A stretch of 64,000 nucleotides of DNA from JACVRW01 sp963734365 (GCA_963734365.1 CAVTGV010000002.1:310001-374000), one strand, 5' to 3'. Shown: positions 26,903-36,620, numbered from the stretch's first letter. Numbers and translations: made by a program. Notes: generated from the letters alone by a model not told the origin.

Positions 26903-28013
26903 ACGCGCTCTCGCCGAGCGCCTGATCACCTACGACACGTCCAGCCTGGAGGGAATGCAGAGCGCCGCCGGCTTCGTCAAGGGCTGGCTGGAGGCGCGGG
27001 ACGTGGAGGTGAAGGGCACGAATCACAACGGTCGCCCCGTGCTGGCCGCGACCGTGGGACCCCGTGAGGGCCCCACCGTCGTGCTCCACGGCCACCTCGA
27101 CGTGGTGCCCGCCCGCCCCGAGCAGTTCACCCCGCGTGTGGACGGCGACCGGCTCTACGGCCGCGGCGCCTACGACATGAAGGGCGGTCTCGCCTCGATG
27201 ATGTGCGCGCTGCACGACCTGGCCGGCCAGGGCAAGGTGCGCGTCCACTTCGCCTGCGTCGCCGACGAGGAGTCGGAGGAGCTCGACGCCCGCGGCTCCG
27301 ACCATCTCGTGGAGAGCGGCTACCTCGGCGACTTCGCAATCACTGGCGAGCCCACCAACATGCACATCGGCATCCAGGCCAAGGGAGTCCTGGCGATGCG
27401 GATCGAGGTCACCGGCACGGCCGCCCACGGCTCGACTCCCTGGCTGGGCGACAACGCGGTGCTCAAGGCACTCGACGTGTTCCGCGCAATCGAGAGCCTG
27501 CCCTTCGCGCGCGAGTCCTCCGAGCTGTTCGACCGCCCCTCGATCAACCTCGGCCGCATCCTCGGCGGGGACGCGCTCAACAAGGTGCCCGACCTCTGTG
27601 CGATCGACGTGGACATCCGCTACCTGCCCGGGCAGGACCCGGAGGACCTGATGAGCGAGGTCGAGAAGATCCCCGACGCCTCGGTGGTCAAGGTCTTCCA
27701 GCGCAGGCCCGCGATCGTCGAGCGCGAAAACATCTACGTGCAGACCCTCGGCGAGGCCATCTCACGCGTTGCGCCTCCCACCAGCGAGCGGCTGGGCGTG
27801 GGGCGCGACGGCGCCTCGGACGCGATCTCCTTCCTGGAGGCCGGCGTGCCGGCGGTGGAGTGCGGACCCACCGGCGAGGGGCATCACGGCCCGGAGGAGT
27901 GGGTTTCAATCCGGTCGCTGGGCCAGTATCGGGAGGCGCTCGTGGGCTTCGTCACACTCCTCCCTTCCCGCCTCGAGTCCGGCGAGGACGATCGCCGGCT
28001 CAGGATCGCCTGA
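26895..28013 (+). CDS. M20-family metallopeptidase (ArgE/DapE-like)
   Basis: 372 residues. VVLHGHLDVVP supplies the first metal-binding His and Asp, GRGAYDMKGG the bridging Asp, ADEESEE the catalytic and metal-binding Glu pair, and TGEPTN the next ligand. VTGTAAHGSTP marks the dimerisation domain, and GEGHHGPEEW the last His. Family members hydrolyse N-acyl or dipeptide bonds (acetylornithine, succinyl-diaminopimelate and others); the substrate here is not certain. A TATCCT element lies 10 bases before ATG 26895. The stop overlaps the start of the LCP gene (TGATG). Confidence 0.8.
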   Translation: MDERALAERLITYDTSSLEGMQSAAGFVKGWLEARDVEVKGTNHNGRPVLAATVGPREGPTVVLHGHLDVVPARPEQFTPRVDGDRLYGRGAYDMKGGLASMMCALHDLAGQGKVRVHFACVADEESEELDARGSDHLVESGYLGDFAITGEPTNMHIGIQAKGVLAMRIEVTGTAAHGSTPWLGDNAVLKALDVFRAIESLPFARESSELFDRPSINLGRILGGDALNKVPDLCAIDVDIRYLPGQDPEDLMSEVEKIPDASVVKVFQRRPAIVERENIYVQTLGEAISRVAPPTSERLGVGRDGASDAISFLEAGVPAVECGPTGEGHHGPEEWVSIRSLGQYREALVGFVTLLPSRLESGEDDRRLRIA

Positions 28014-29488
28014 TGCACTTCGACAACATCCCCAAGCCCGGACTGTGGAAGCGCCTGCTGCTCGGCGGTCTGCTGGTGATCTTCGCCTCCGCGGCGGCCA
28101 CGGCCGTTGCGGCGTTTCACGAGGTCGACAAGGTCGTGGACGCGCTCAAGCTCGGCCCCGAGCTGAAGCTGCGCAAGGGAGCGCTCGCGGAGACCGAGAC
28201 GGGCAAGCCCCAGACCCTCCTGATACTCGGGTCCGACAAGCGGCCGAAGGACAACGTCGAGGGTGCTGCCGGCAAGGGACTGTCGGACACGATCATGCTC
28301 GTGCGGCTCAATCCGGACAAGGAGGCCACGGCGATCATGTCGCTGCCCCGTGACCTCAAGGTGGACATCCCGGGCTATGGCACGGACAAGATCAACGCCG
28401 CTTACTCCTACGGTGGGCCCCAGCTCACCCTTGAGACGGTCAAGCAGCTCACCGGCCTGCCGATCAACCACATGGTCAACGTGAGCTTCAAGGGCTTTTG
28501 GCGGGCGGTGAACGCGATCGACTGCGTGTACGTCGATGTCGATCGCGACTACTACAACGACAGCGCGGAGTTCACCTACATCGACATCGATCCCGGCTAC
28601 CAGCGTCTGTGTTCGCGCAAGGCGCTGCAGTACGTGCGCTTCCGGCATTTCGACAGCGACCTGGTGCGCTCGGCTCGGCAGCAGGACTTCCTGCGTCAGG
28701 CCAAGCAGCAGATCACCACGACCAAGCTGATCGACGAGCGCGACCGGCTGATGAAGATCTTCGGGCGCAACACCGCCACCTCACGCAGCCTGCGGTCGCG
28801 CAGCGCGGTGCTGAGGCTCCTGACGCTCGCAGTGGCGTCGGCGGACAAGCCGATCCAGGAGATCCACTTCGAGGGCGAGATCGGCCCGAGCTACGTGGAG
28901 GCCACCAACGAGCAGGTGAAGGCGCTGGTCCAGCAGTTCCTGAACGTTGAGGACACCCCCGGCCCGCGCGGCGAGGCGCCGGCGCGCAAGACCGAGCCCA
29001 AGCGGCGCAAGCGCAAGCGCGCTCGGCCCGACGCGAGTGCCCTCGGTTTGTTCGACGCCACCAGCCTCGGCCAGGACCAGGGACTGCAGGCCGTGCAGGC
29101 CGGCGCAGGCGGCTCGCTTCCCGTCCTGTACCCGACGCTGCTGCTCAACTCGTCCGAGTTCGCACAGGCGCCGCGCGTCTACAAGCTCCGGGGCCAGGAC
29201 GGCAAGCGCTACGGCGCGTACCGCATGGTCCTTCGCAAGTACAACGCCAACGGCGAGTACTACGGCCTGCAGGGCACCACCTGGCAGAACCCGCCGATTC
29301 TCGACAACGCCACCGAGACGCGCAAGATCGACGGCCGCGAGTACCAGCTCCACTACGCCGGCGACCGCCTGCGCCTGGTGGCCTGGCACACGCCCAAGGC
29401 CGCCTACTGGATCTCCAACACGCTGCTGCAGACGCTCACCAACAAGCAGATGCTGGCCATAGCGCGTTCCACGCGCCGCTGTTGCTGA
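28013..29488 (+). CDS. LytR-CpsA-Psr (LCP) family glycopolymer transferase
   Basis: 491 residues. A single N-terminal membrane helix (about residues 13-34) anchors an extracytoplasmic LCP domain: LLILGSDKRP, SDTIMLVRLNPDKEATAIMSLPRDLKVDIPG with the conserved Asp/Arg cluster, KINAAYSYGG, and YVRFRHFDSDLVRSARQQDF near the end. A basic linker (about 320-350) and a second domain of about 140 residues of unknown role follow. LCP enzymes attach lipid-linked glycopolymers to peptidoglycan or other wall acceptors. It fits as the last step for the polymer made in this locus. ATG 28013 overlaps the upstream stop. Confidence 0.88.
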   Translation: MHFDNIPKPGLWKRLLLGGLLVIFASAAATAVAAFHEVDKVVDALKLGPELKLRKGALAETETGKPQTLLILGSDKRPKDNVEGAAGKGLSDTIMLVRLNPDKEATAIMSLPRDLKVDIPGYGTDKINAAYSYGGPQLTLETVKQLTGLPINHMVNVSFKGFWRAVNAIDCVYVDVDRDYYNDSAEFTYIDIDPGYQRLCSRKALQYVRFRHFDSDLVRSARQQDFLRQAKQQITTTKLIDERDRLMKIFGRNTATSRSLRSRSAVLRLLTLAVASADKPIQEIHFEGEIGPSYVEATNEQVKALVQQFLNVEDTPGPRGEAPARKTEPKRRKRKRARPDASALGLFDATSLGQDQGLQAVQAGAGGSLPVLYPTLLLNSSEFAQAPRVYKLRGQDGKRYGAYRMVLRKYNANGEYYGLQGTTWQNPPILDNATETRKIDGREYQLHYAGDRLRLVAWHTPKAAYWISNTLLQTLTNKQMLAIARSTRRCC

Positions 29489-29510
29489 CTCCAATAGCCT
29501 CAGCGGGTCC

Positions 29511-30791
29511 ATGAGCGAAGCACGGGAACCGATCGGTGTCATCGGGGTGGGCTGGGTCGGCCTGGTCACGGCCGCGTGCTTCGCCGAGCTCGGTCACGAG
29601 GTGTGGGCGCGGGACATCCTGCCCGACAAGGTCGAGTCGCTCTCCCGCGGCGAAGTGCCGATCCACGAGCCCGGGCTGCCGGAGCTCGTGTCGAAGCACG
29701 CCGAGCGGATCCACTTCACCACCGACATGCAGGACGTCCTCGAGCACACGCAGCTGTTGTTCGTGTGCGTGGACACGCCGCCCACATACTCCGGCGACGC
29801 CGACCTCTCGCGGGTGGAGGCCGTGCTCGACGAGCTTGGCGAGTCGGGCGAGCACGCTCTCGTGATGAAGAGCACCGTGCCGGTCGGCACGGGCCGTTCG
29901 ATTCAGCGCCGGCGCCCGGGCACCGGCTACGTGGCCAACCCCGAGTTCCTGAAGGAGGGCAGCGCGGTGGCGGACTTCCTGAAGCCCGACCGCGTGGTGG
30001 TGGGAGCCGACGAGGGCTCGGAGGCGTACTCCGAGCGAGTCGAGGCGCTGTACGCGCCGCTCGGCGCCGAGATCGTCCGCGCCGACGTGGCCAGCGCCGA
30101 GATGATCAAGCTCGCCTCGAACGCCTTCCTCGCGACCAAGATCTCGTTCATCAACGAGATCGCGAACGTCTCGGAGGAGCTGGGCGCCGACGTGACCAAG
30201 GTCGCGGAGGGGATGGGCCTGGACGAGCGCATCGGCCCCAAGTTCCTGCGGGCCGGCATCGGCTGGGGCGGCAGTTGTTTTCCCAAAGACGTCCAGGCTC
30301 TCAAGCAGCTCGCCGGCAACTCGGGCTACCACTTCCAGCTGCTCACGGCGGTGATCGACGTCAACGAGCTTCAGAAGCGCCGGACGATCGGCAAGCTGCA
30401 GAAGCACCTGGGGGCTCTCGCCGGTAAGCAGGTGGCCCTGCTGGGCGTGGCCTTCAAGCCCGACACCGACGACATCCGCGAGGCCACGAGCCTCGTGCTG
30501 GCCGGGCGGCTGGCGGGCGAGGGCGCGGCGGTGCGGGTCTACGACCCGGTGGCGGCGTCCAAGGCGGACGGGCTCCTGTCCGGCGCGCGGGTTGCCGAGA
30601 GCGCCCTGGACGCCATCGACGGCGCCGACGCCGTCGTGCTGGTCACCGAGTGGCCCGAGTTCAAGGAGCTCGACTGGGCAGGCGAGGTCAAGCGGCGTCT
30701 CAGGACGCCGCTCGTGATCGACGGCCGCAACTTCCTCGACCGCGAGGCGCTGGTGGCAGCCGGCTTCACCTACGAGGGCATCGGCCGTTAG
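29511..30791 (+). CDS. ugd: UDP-glucose 6-dehydrogenase
   Basis: 426 residues. GVIGVGWVGLVTAACFAELG is the NAD-binding Rossmann motif, FVCVDTPP and KSTVPVGTG are family signatures, and GGSCFPKDV contains the catalytic Cys256. LLGVAFKPDTDDIREA is the C-terminal UDP-binding region. The enzyme oxidises UDP-glucose to UDP-glucuronate using two NAD+, and feeds glycan synthesis. UDP-glucose itself would come from the pyrophosphorylase at 41677. A TAGCCT element 10 bases before ATG 29511 suggests near-leaderless transcription. The TAG stop is the first triplet of a palindromic element. UDP-N-acetyl-mannosamine dehydrogenase is a less likely alternative. Confidence 0.88.
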   Translation: MSEAREPIGVIGVGWVGLVTAACFAELGHEVWARDILPDKVESLSRGEVPIHEPGLPELVSKHAERIHFTTDMQDVLEHTQLLFVCVDTPPTYSGDADLSRVEAVLDELGESGEHALVMKSTVPVGTGRSIQRRRPGTGYVANPEFLKEGSAVADFLKPDRVVVGADEGSEAYSERVEALYAPLGAEIVRADVASAEMIKLASNAFLATKISFINEIANVSEELGADVTKVAEGMGLDERIGPKFLRAGIGWGGSCFPKDVQALKQLAGNSGYHFQLLTAVIDVNELQKRRTIGKLQKHLGALAGKQVALLGVAFKPDTDDIREATSLVLAGRLAGEGAAVRVYDPVAASKADGLLSGARVAESALDAIDGADAVVLVTEWPEFKELDWAGEVKRRLRTPLVIDGRNFLDREALVAAGFTYEGIGR

Positions 30792-30951
30792 TGGTCGCCT
30801 CCGCAAATACGCCCGCGTTCGGCGGCTGCGAACCGTCGCCTGACCGTACCCGCGATGCTCGCCAATGCGCTGCATTGGCTGCGCTCGCGGTCCCGCCCAT
30901 GCTCGGTTCTCGCTCGCCGAGCCGCGACCGTATATCCGTCGGAGACCACTA
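30789..30951. repeat. 163-nt imperfect palindromic element A
   Basis: The two 80-base arms are symmetric about base 30870. The outer 8 bases (TAGTGGTC / GACCACTA) and the inner 8 (GCCAATGC, loop GCT, GCATTGGC) pair perfectly. The rest of the arms pairs partly, with TATACG/AAATACG and CGAACC/GAGAACC blocks recognisable. The element fills the gap between ugd and the next start codon at 30955. It shares GTGGTCGC ends, length and symmetry with element B (59325-59487). It has no ORF of its own. It may be a miniature mobile element or a folded intercistronic RNA. Confidence 0.65.
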
Positions 30952-30954
30952 GCG

Positions 30955-32022
30955 ATGCAGGCCCTCGTCCTGGCCGGCGGTGAGGGCACCCGCCTTCGGC
31001 CGCTCACCTACACGACACCCAAGCCGGTGATGCCGCTGGCCGGGAGGCCCTTCCTCTCCTTCATGCTCGACTGGCTGAGTGTCCACGGTGTGGACCAGGT
31101 GATCCTCTCCTGCGGCTTCATGTCGGATGCGGTGCGCGAGGTGCTCGGTGACATCTACGACGGCATGCGCCTGCGCTACGTGGTCGAGGACGAGCCGCTC
31201 GGCACCGCAGGCCCGGTCCGGCTGGCGCTCGACCAGGGTGTGCTCGGGGAGCGGCTGCTGGTGCTGAACGGCGACGTTCTCTCCGACATGGACCTCAGCG
31301 CGGAGGTCGCCCAGCACGAACGCACCGGCGCGCGCGTGACGCTCGCTCTCCACCCGGTGGAGGACACCGCGAGCTACGGCGTCGTGCCGACCGCCGACGA
31401 CGGCCAGGTGATCGACTTCCTGGAGAAGGGCGAGGGGCCCGTGCCCACGAACCGGATCAACGCCGGGGCCTACGTGGTGGAGCGCGAGGTGGTGGAGGCG
31501 ATGATCCCGTCCGGCCGCGCGTTCTCGTTCGAGCGCGAGGTGTTCCCGCAGCTGGCGGGCCACGGTCTCTACGGCTACGACGCCGCCGGCTACTGGGTCG
31601 ACATCGGCGAGCCGCGACGCTATCTGGAGGCCACCTGGGACCTGCTCGCCGGCAGGGTCGAGTCGAAGCTCGCGCCGCGCGACCAGACCGGCTCGCTGAT
31701 CTATGCGGGCTCGCTGCTGGCCGGCGCCCATGTGGGACCCCAGAGCGTGGTGGGCCGCCACTGCTCGGTGGGCACCGATGCGCGCATCGAGCGCGCCGTG
31801 CTCCACGACCGCGTGCACGTGGGCGCCGACGCCGCCGTGATCGAGGCGGTGCTCGCCGAGCGGGTTCGCGTGGGCGAGCGTGCACGGGTGCAACCGCACG
31901 CCCTGGTGGGCGCGGGAGCGGTGATCGGCGAAGATGCCGTGATCGGAGAGGGAGCCAAGATCGAACCGGAGACCGTGGTGGAGCCGGGCCAACGGGTGGG
32001 GCCGCCGGAGCGGGTGTCGTGA
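30955..32022 (+). CDS. Mannose-1-phosphate guanylyltransferase-like NDP-sugar pyrophosphorylase
   Basis: 355 residues. LVLAGGEGTRLRPLT is the nucleotide-binding signature and TPKPVMPLAGRPFL carries the catalytic Lys. LVLNGDVLSDMD holds the metal-binding Asp, and VDIGEPRRYLEA ends the catalytic domain. A left-handed beta-helix C-terminus follows from about residue 245 (hexapeptide repeats such as GAVIGEDAVIGEG). This two-domain form matches GDP-mannose pyrophosphorylases of the GMPP type and also some glucose-1-phosphate thymidylyltransferases. The neighbouring PGI/PMI, which yields mannose-6-phosphate, favours GDP-mannose. Its start follows palindromic element A by 3 bases; upstream in-frame starts lie inside the element. 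Confidence 0.8.
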   Translation: MQALVLAGGEGTRLRPLTYTTPKPVMPLAGRPFLSFMLDWLSVHGVDQVILSCGFMSDAVREVLGDIYDGMRLRYVVEDEPLGTAGPVRLALDQGVLGERLLVLNGDVLSDMDLSAEVAQHERTGARVTLALHPVEDTASYGVVPTADDGQVIDFLEKGEGPVPTNRINAGAYVVEREVVEAMIPSGRAFSFEREVFPQLAGHGLYGYDAAGYWVDIGEPRRYLEATWDLLAGRVESKLAPRDQTGSLIYAGSLLAGAHVGPQSVVGRHCSVGTDARIERAVLHDRVHVGADAAVIEAVLAERVRVGERARVQPHALVGAGAVIGEDAVIGEGAKIEPETVVEPGQRVGPPERVS

Positions 32023-33068
32023 ACGAGCCGGCGCTCAACCGCGCGACGATCGAAGCCGCGGACCCCGGCGGGATGCTCGGCGAGGTCCTGGCCATGCCCC
32101 TGCAGCTCGGCGACGCATTGTGGCGGGCGCAGTCCGCCGGAATCGCGGCCGGCGACAGCGCGGCCGGGCTCGTGATCTCCGGCATGGGCGGCTCGGCGAT
32201 CGGCGGTGACCTGGCCATCGCGGCGCTCGGCGATCGCGCCACCCGTCCCATCTCGGTGGTGCGCGGCTACGCGCTCGAGTCGTGGACGCCGCCCGAGACC
32301 TTCGTGCTGTGCTCCAGCTATTCCGGCGATACCGAGGAGACGCTCGCCTGCTTCGATGCGGCCGGAGCCGCCGGAGCGCGACGCGCGGTGCTCACCACCG
32401 GCGGCCCGCTCGCCGAGCAGGCCCGCGCGGAGGGCGTCCCCGTGATCGGGATGCCCTCCGGAATGCAGCCGCGGGCCGCAGTGCTCTACGGCACCGTCGG
32501 CGCGCTCGAGTGCGCCGCTCTCTGCGGCGCCGCGCCCAGCCTGCACGCCGAGATCGACAGCGCCACGGCGCTGCTCGAGCGGCTCGTGGAGGAGTGGGGG
32601 CCGGACTCTCCCGAGGACTCGGCGGCCAAGCGGATCGCCCGTGAGCTCGCCGGCAGCGTGCCGGTGATCCACGGCTCCGGACCCACCGCCGCCGTGGCCC
32701 GGCGCTGGCATACGCAGATCAACGAGAACGCCAGCGGCGCCGCCTTCTGGGCGGAGCTTCCCGAGGCCAATCACAACGAGATCTGCGGCTGGGAGCGCGG
32801 GGTGCAGCGCGCGCCCCTGTCGGCCGTCCTGCTCGACGATCCCGACCATCACCCGCGTGTGGTGCGGCGTATCGAGCTGACCGCCGACGAGGTCACGCGG
32901 GCGGGCGCGCGAGCGGTTCGCGTCGGGGCCAACGGTGACAGCCGCTTCGAGCGCGTGGTCGCCCAGGTGCTCCTCGGGGATCTGGTGAGCGTCTACCTGG
33001 CCGTGCTCGAGGGCGTGGATCCCACGCCCGTGGAGCCGCTCGAACGCGTCAAGCGATCGCTCGCCTGA
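32019..33068 (+). CDS. Bifunctional phosphoglucose/phosphomannose isomerase
   Basis: 349 residues from GTG 32019, overlapping the previous stop by 4 bases (GTGA). VISGMGGSAIGGDL is the first SIS-domain motif, LCSSYSGDTEETL the phosphate-binding Ser/Thr loop, and QINENASGAAFWAELPEANHNEI the C-terminal signature with the catalytic Glu and His. The enzyme interconverts glucose-6-P, fructose-6-P and mannose-6-P. Coupled to the guanylyltransferase, it would direct fructose-6-P to GDP-mannose; the phosphomannomutase step is not in the window. Confidence 0.88.
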   Translation: MNEPALNRATIEAADPGGMLGEVLAMPLQLGDALWRAQSAGIAAGDSAAGLVISGMGGSAIGGDLAIAALGDRATRPISVVRGYALESWTPPETFVLCSSYSGDTEETLACFDAAGAAGARRAVLTTGGPLAEQARAEGVPVIGMPSGMQPRAAVLYGTVGALECAALCGAAPSLHAEIDSATALLERLVEEWGPDSPEDSAAKRIARELAGSVPVIHGSGPTAAVARRWHTQINENASGAAFWAELPEANHNEICGWERGVQRAPLSAVLLDDPDHHPRVVRRIELTADEVTRAGARAVRVGANGDSRFERVVAQVLLGDLVSVYLAVLEGVDPTPVEPLERVKRSLA

Positions 33069-33082
33069 CGCGCCGGCCGGCA

Positions 33083-33112
33083 CAAACCTTGACACGATCG
33101 TGGTAAGGTTTG
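33083..33112. promoter_or_regulatory. 30-bp dyad operator over the merR-ahcY promoter
   Basis: The outer arms CAAACCTT (33083-33090) and AAGGTTTG (33105-33112) flank a perfect inner palindrome CACGATCGTG (33093-33102) with the same centre. Twenty-six of 30 positions are symmetric. The right arm overlaps a TAAGGT -10 element (33104-33109), and a TTGACA hexamer lies in the left half. This is most likely the binding site of the adjacent MerR-type regulator. Confidence 0.7.
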
Positions 33113-33121
33113 TCGGTCGCG

Positions 33122-33498
33122 ATGGAGGGGCTCACGATCAACGAGGCCGCGGAGACGACCGGCTGGTCGGCCCGCATGCTGCGCTACATAGAGAGCGCCG
33201 GCCTGATCGAGCCCGAACGCACGCCCAAGGGATACCGCCTCTTCGGCCCGGGTGAGCTGCAGCGCCTTCGGACGCTGCGCGAGCTGCTCACCCGGTTCGA
33301 CTGCGCCCTCTCTGACGTTGCGTTCGCCCGCCGGCTCGACTCGGACCAGAAGCTCCGCGTCGCAGTCGACCGCTGGCTCGAGGAGCAGCCCGAGAAGCCC
33401 GCCGAAGTGAGCGCGGGCGACTGGCTGTCCTGGGAGCAGCAGAAGCACCAGCGCCTCCTCGCGGCCGACCCCAACCCGAAACTCACGGAGACCGCCGC

Positions 33499-33502
<4 letters not shown>
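33122..33502 (+). CDS. MerR-family transcriptional regulator
   Basis: 126 residues. LTINEAAETTGWSARMLRYIESAGLI is the winged-helix recognition region, and ERTPKGYRLFGPGELQRLRTL completes the MerR DNA-binding domain (residues 1-70). The effector domain is short and lacks Cys or obvious ligand motifs. The operator at 33083 covers its own promoter, so it is probably autoregulated and controls the coupled ahcY genes. Its TGA overlaps the ahcY ATG. I chose ATG 33122; TTG 33110 in frame lies inside the operator. HspR and GlnR are better-known MerR relatives, but the C-terminus does not match them clearly. Confidence 0.75.
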
Positions 33503-34929
<1,427 letters not shown>

Positions 34930-34956
34930 CACGCTCAAGCCCGACGTCCGCGACCC

Positions 34957-34983
34957 CGCGCTCGCCCCCCAAGGGCGGGCGCG
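34957..34983 (+). other. Intercistronic hairpin between the two SAH hydrolase genes
   Basis: CGCGCTCGCCC (34957-34967) pairs with GGGCGGGCGCG (34973-34983) around a 5-base loop, with one G-U pair. There is no T-tract. It lies within codons that would encode the conserved N-terminus of the second hydrolase, 22 bases before ATG 35006. It could attenuate transcription or affect start selection. Confidence 0.5.
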
Positions 34984-35005
34984 TGTCGACTGGGCCGAGG
35001 GTCAG

Positions 35006-36178
35006 ATGCCGGTGCTGCGCTCGATCCGCGAGCGCTTCGAAAGTGAACAGCCGCTGCGCGACACGAAGGTCGCGGCCTGCCTGCACGTGACGGCGGAGAC
35101 GGCGAACCTGATGAACGCCCTGGCGGCGGGCGGCGCCGAGGTGGCGCTGTGCTCGGCCAACCCGCTCACCACGCAGGACGAGGTGGCCGCGGCGCTGGTG
35201 GCCGAGGGAGTGCCGGTCCAGGCCGCACGCGGTGAGGACGTGGAGGCCTACGCGCGCCACGTGCACGCGCTGGCCGGCTGGGCACCCGACATCACGCTGG
35301 ACGACGGGGCCGACCTGCTCGTGCTGCTCCACGACCAGGGAGAGGCCGACGCCGTCCGCGGAGGCGCTGAGGAGACCACCACCGGACTGCTGCGGCTGCG
35401 CCGGCTCGAGAACGAGGGCCGGCTGGCCTGTCCGGTGATCGCGGTGAACGAGTCGCGCACCGAGCGGACCTTCAACGACCGCTACGGCACCGGGCAGTCG
35501 GCGCTCGACGGCATCCTGCGAGCCACCAACCTGCTGCTCGCGGGCCGCTCGCTGGTGCTCTGCGGCTACGGCCCCACCGGCCGCGGCATCGCCCAGCGCG
35601 CCCGCGGCGCCGGGGCGGCGGTGATCGTCTGCGAGGTCGATCCGCTGCGCGCCCTCGAGGCGCGCATGGACGGCTTTCAGGTGATGCCCGCGCGCGAAGC
35701 CGCCGAGGCGGGCGACCTGTTCGTGACGGTCACCGGCTCACGCTCGGTGCTTCGCCGCGAGCACTTCGAGCGGATGAAGGACGGCGCGGTGCTGGCCAAC
35801 GCCGGTCATTTCGATGTGGAGATCGACCTGACCGAGCTCCGCGATCTCGCCGGCGAGCCTCGCCAGGTGCTCCCGCTCGTGGAGCAGTACGAGCTGGACG
35901 ACGGCCGGCGGCTGAACCTGCTCGCGCAGGGACGCGTGGTCAACCTCGCCGCCGGGGAGGGCCACCCGGCCGCGGCGATGGACATGAGCTTCGCCAACCT
36001 CGCGCTCGCCGTGGAGCACCTCGCCCTGCACGGCGACGAGCTCGACCACCGCGTGCTCGACGTCCCGCAGGAGCTCGACGAGGAGATAGCGCGGCTGAAG
36101 CTCGAGTCGCTCGGTGTGGAGATCGACGAGCTCACCGAGGACCAGCGCGACTACCGCAGCTCCTGGAGCGGCGGCTAG
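35006..36178 (+). CDS. S-adenosylhomocysteine hydrolase, short (archaeal/Thermotoga-like) form
   Basis: 390 residues from ATG 35006, shorter than the upstream copy because it lacks the insert and the KxDHYRY tail. It ends in DYRSSW like Thermotoga and archaeal enzymes. EETTTGLLRL, CPVIAVNESRTERTFNDRYG and LCGYGPTGRGIAQRA (NAD site) are present. In this subfamily the conserved N-terminus reads like GRxRIxWAExxMPVL. Here GRARVDWAEGQMPVL is encoded, but its first part lies upstream of 35006. No ATG, GTG or TTG occurs in that frame after the stop at about 34858, so the start may be a non-standard codon such as ATC 34919. It may hydrolyse SAH or a related thioether. Confidence 0.8.
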   Translation: MPVLRSIRERFESEQPLRDTKVAACLHVTAETANLMNALAAGGAEVALCSANPLTTQDEVAAALVAEGVPVQAARGEDVEAYARHVHALAGWAPDITLDDGADLLVLLHDQGEADAVRGGAEETTTGLLRLRRLENEGRLACPVIAVNESRTERTFNDRYGTGQSALDGILRATNLLLAGRSLVLCGYGPTGRGIAQRARGAGAAVIVCEVDPLRALEARMDGFQVMPAREAAEAGDLFVTVTGSRSVLRREHFERMKDGAVLANAGHFDVEIDLTELRDLAGEPRQVLPLVEQYELDDGRRLNLLAQGRVVNLAAGEGHPAAAMDMSFANLALAVEHLALHGDELDHRVLDVPQELDEEIARLKLESLGVEIDELTEDQRDYRSSWSGG

Positions 36179-36331
36179 CTACTGGACGTCCGCGGACAGA
36201 TCGGCGGCCCGTCCGGCCTCGATCACCCGCTTGAGGAACTCCTGGGTCCTCTCCTCGCGGGGAGAGTTGAAGATCATCTCGGGCGCACCCTGCTCGAGTA
36301 TCACGCCCTCGGAGAGAAAGCAGACCTTGTT
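36179..36331 (-). pseudogene. Remnant of a polar amino-acid ABC transporter ATPase (C-terminus only)
   Basis: About 50 codons ending at TAG 36179-36181 encode KVCFLSEGVILEQGAP and SPREERTQEFLKRVI, the C-terminal end of GlnQ/HisP-type ATPases (D-loop and Walker motifs absent). The similarity stops near 36331, at the stop codon of the next minus-strand gene. Nothing upstream encodes the missing 200 residues. It looks like a deletion scar. It abuts the stop of the second SAH hydrolase gene. Confidence 0.7.
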
Positions 36332-36620
36332 AGGCCGCGCGGGCCAGGAGACGCGGAAGACGACGGCGCTCGGCCCGACGCTCGGTCGCTGCGCCCTCGG
36401 CGTGGAAGCGCAGAAGCTCGACCAGCTCGCCGCTCGGCCGGAACGGATCGGCGATCGCGGAACCGGTCTCGATCTCGAGCGCGGCCCAGAGCTCGCCGTC
36501 CACCTCGGCCAGCAGGACGTCCCCCGCGGGCGCCGAGGCGCTGTCGATCGCCGCCAGACGGTGGATGGCGTAACCATCATGAGCGTCGGCGTGGCGGATG
36601 GTGAAGGTGGTGTCGGTCAT
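36330..36620 (-). CDS. Small conserved protein of unknown function
   Basis: 96 residues from ATG 36620, with AAGGA about 6 bases upstream. FTIRHADAHDGYAIHRLAAIDS resembles the first strand and helix of GNAT acetyltransferases, and VLLAEVDGELWAALEIETG the next strands. The acetyl-CoA loop is absent, so it is at most half a GNAT fold. I know similar short proteins from actinobacteria only as hypotheticals. The last residues (RRAERRRLPRLL) are basic and may be altered by the junction with the ABC remnant. It is divergent from the LysR gene and may be its target. Confidence 0.6.
   Translation of the reverse strand: MTDTTFTIRHADAHDGYAIHRLAAIDSASAPAGDVLLAEVDGELWAALEIETGSAIADPFRPSGELVELLRFHAEGAATERRAERRRLPRLLARAA

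Noticed and set aside
30789..30951. tRNA or other known small RNA in the ugd-guanylyltransferase gap
   Set aside because: The region folds as one long palindrome. No cloverleaf with acceptor, anticodon and T-loop consensus was found.
33089..33109. TTGACA and TAAGGT as a standard -35/-10 pair for the MerR gene
   Set aside because: The spacer would be 9 bases, too short for a standard or MerR-type promoter. TTGACA is more simply part of the dyad.
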